Positions 62,459 through 64,000 of a DNA stretch of 64,000 nt are shown here, piece after piece; positions within the stretch are counted from its first letter, which is position 1, and each line of letters opens with the position of its first letter. The DNA comes from DASWJS01 sp036397035 (GTDB lineage Bacteria > Actinomycetota > AC-67): the NCBI GenBank assembly GCA_036397035.1, contig DASWJS010000031.1:62001-126000 (forward strand), in the 5' to 3' direction. Under the pieces are notes generated by a model, which had not been told where the DNA came from, searched no databases, and saw only the letters and a program-made list of their open reading frames with translations. The translations under genes and the position numbers were made by a program.

Positions 62459-62488
62459 CTTGATAGCGATGGACTAAGGTTTTATGAT
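62459..62488 (+). promoter_or_regulatory. dnaK promoter with degenerate HAIR element
   Basis: TTGATA (62460-62465), 17-bp spacer, TATGAT (62483-62488). Over the -35 and spacer lies CTTGATA-N7-ACTAAGG (62459-62479), five of seven matches in each arm to the HspR HAIR site CTTGAGT-N7-ACTCAAG. Suggests HspR-type heat-shock repression. Confidence 0.65.
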
Positions 62489-62522
62489 TACCGGTCTGAT
62501 GTTCTGAACAGGGGAGTGTGAC

Positions 62523-64000
<1,478 letters not shown>

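Overview
The window is GC-rich, densely packed chromosomal DNA from an actinobacterium, probably an uncultured, deep-branching member of the Actinomycetota. Two gene orders support this. The left block holds trxA, trxB, a zinc-finger anti-sigma factor, an ECF sigma factor, murJ, a DUF6049 protein and the CCA-adding enzyme. The middle block holds ino1, padR, a DUF5318 gene, a class A PBP, a GT87 mannosyltransferase, rpsF, ssb, rpsR, rplI and dnaB. Both match the conserved order on either side of the origin in mycobacteria and relatives. Here they lie side by side with no dnaA/gyr/parAB region between them. Ni-superoxide dismutase with its maturation protease, and many leaderless starts, also fit Actinomycetota.

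Layout. 1-14039 is mostly one minus-strand series: a DUF6049 envelope protein, the lipid II flippase MurJ, a small membrane protein, a membrane pseudokinase, a FemAB-type transferase, alanine racemase, sigma/anti-sigma factors, thioredoxin reductase, an enolase-superfamily enzyme, aminopeptidase N and thioredoxin. It reads as cell-wall synthesis with stress and redox control. 14076-19072 carries a split TauE/SafE permease pair, a PilT-type ATPase, the CCA-adding enzyme, a VOC protein and the divergent sodN/sodX pair. 19076-23494 carries a patatin, an MFS transporter without an ordinary start codon, and ino1-padR behind a perfect 29-bp operator. 23614-29380 is a four-gene plus-strand series (after DUF5318) ending in a PBP and a mannosyltransferase. 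29402-32612 contains two toxin-antitoxin pairs, a methyltransferase with a candidate structured leader RNA, and a small hypothetical gene. 32755-35664 holds an aldehyde dehydrogenase, a previously easy-to-miss 48-residue Cys-rich ORF and two blue-copper proteins. 35921-41037 is the ribosomal/replication block and an EamA transporter.

41934-49111 begins with a decayed cation/proton antiporter and continues into five translationally coupled genes for unknown membrane and secreted proteins, including a 949-residue protein with beta-rich and hydrophobic halves. This is the best candidate for an undescribed system. 49189-52907 is a small accessory island beside the 3' end of a tRNA-Gly(CCC) gene: a retropepsin-like protease with a DUF5678 protein, a winged-helix regulator behind a strong palindrome, and a fused DNA methyltransferase/BsuBI-PstI-type endonuclease. 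53153-62376 contains lipid-related genes (thiolase, an HMG-CoA-synthase-like/DUF35 fusion without the usual cysteine, an EtfD-like Fe-S oxidoreductase), peptide deformylase, an ACT-domain protein, lipoproteins and small secreted proteins. The window ends inside dnaK.

A signal running through the window is a TANNNT hexamer whose last T lies 7-10 nt before the start codon, with no Shine-Dalgarno sequence. It occurs at more than twenty gene starts, mostly first genes of transcription units, and points to widespread leaderless mRNAs.
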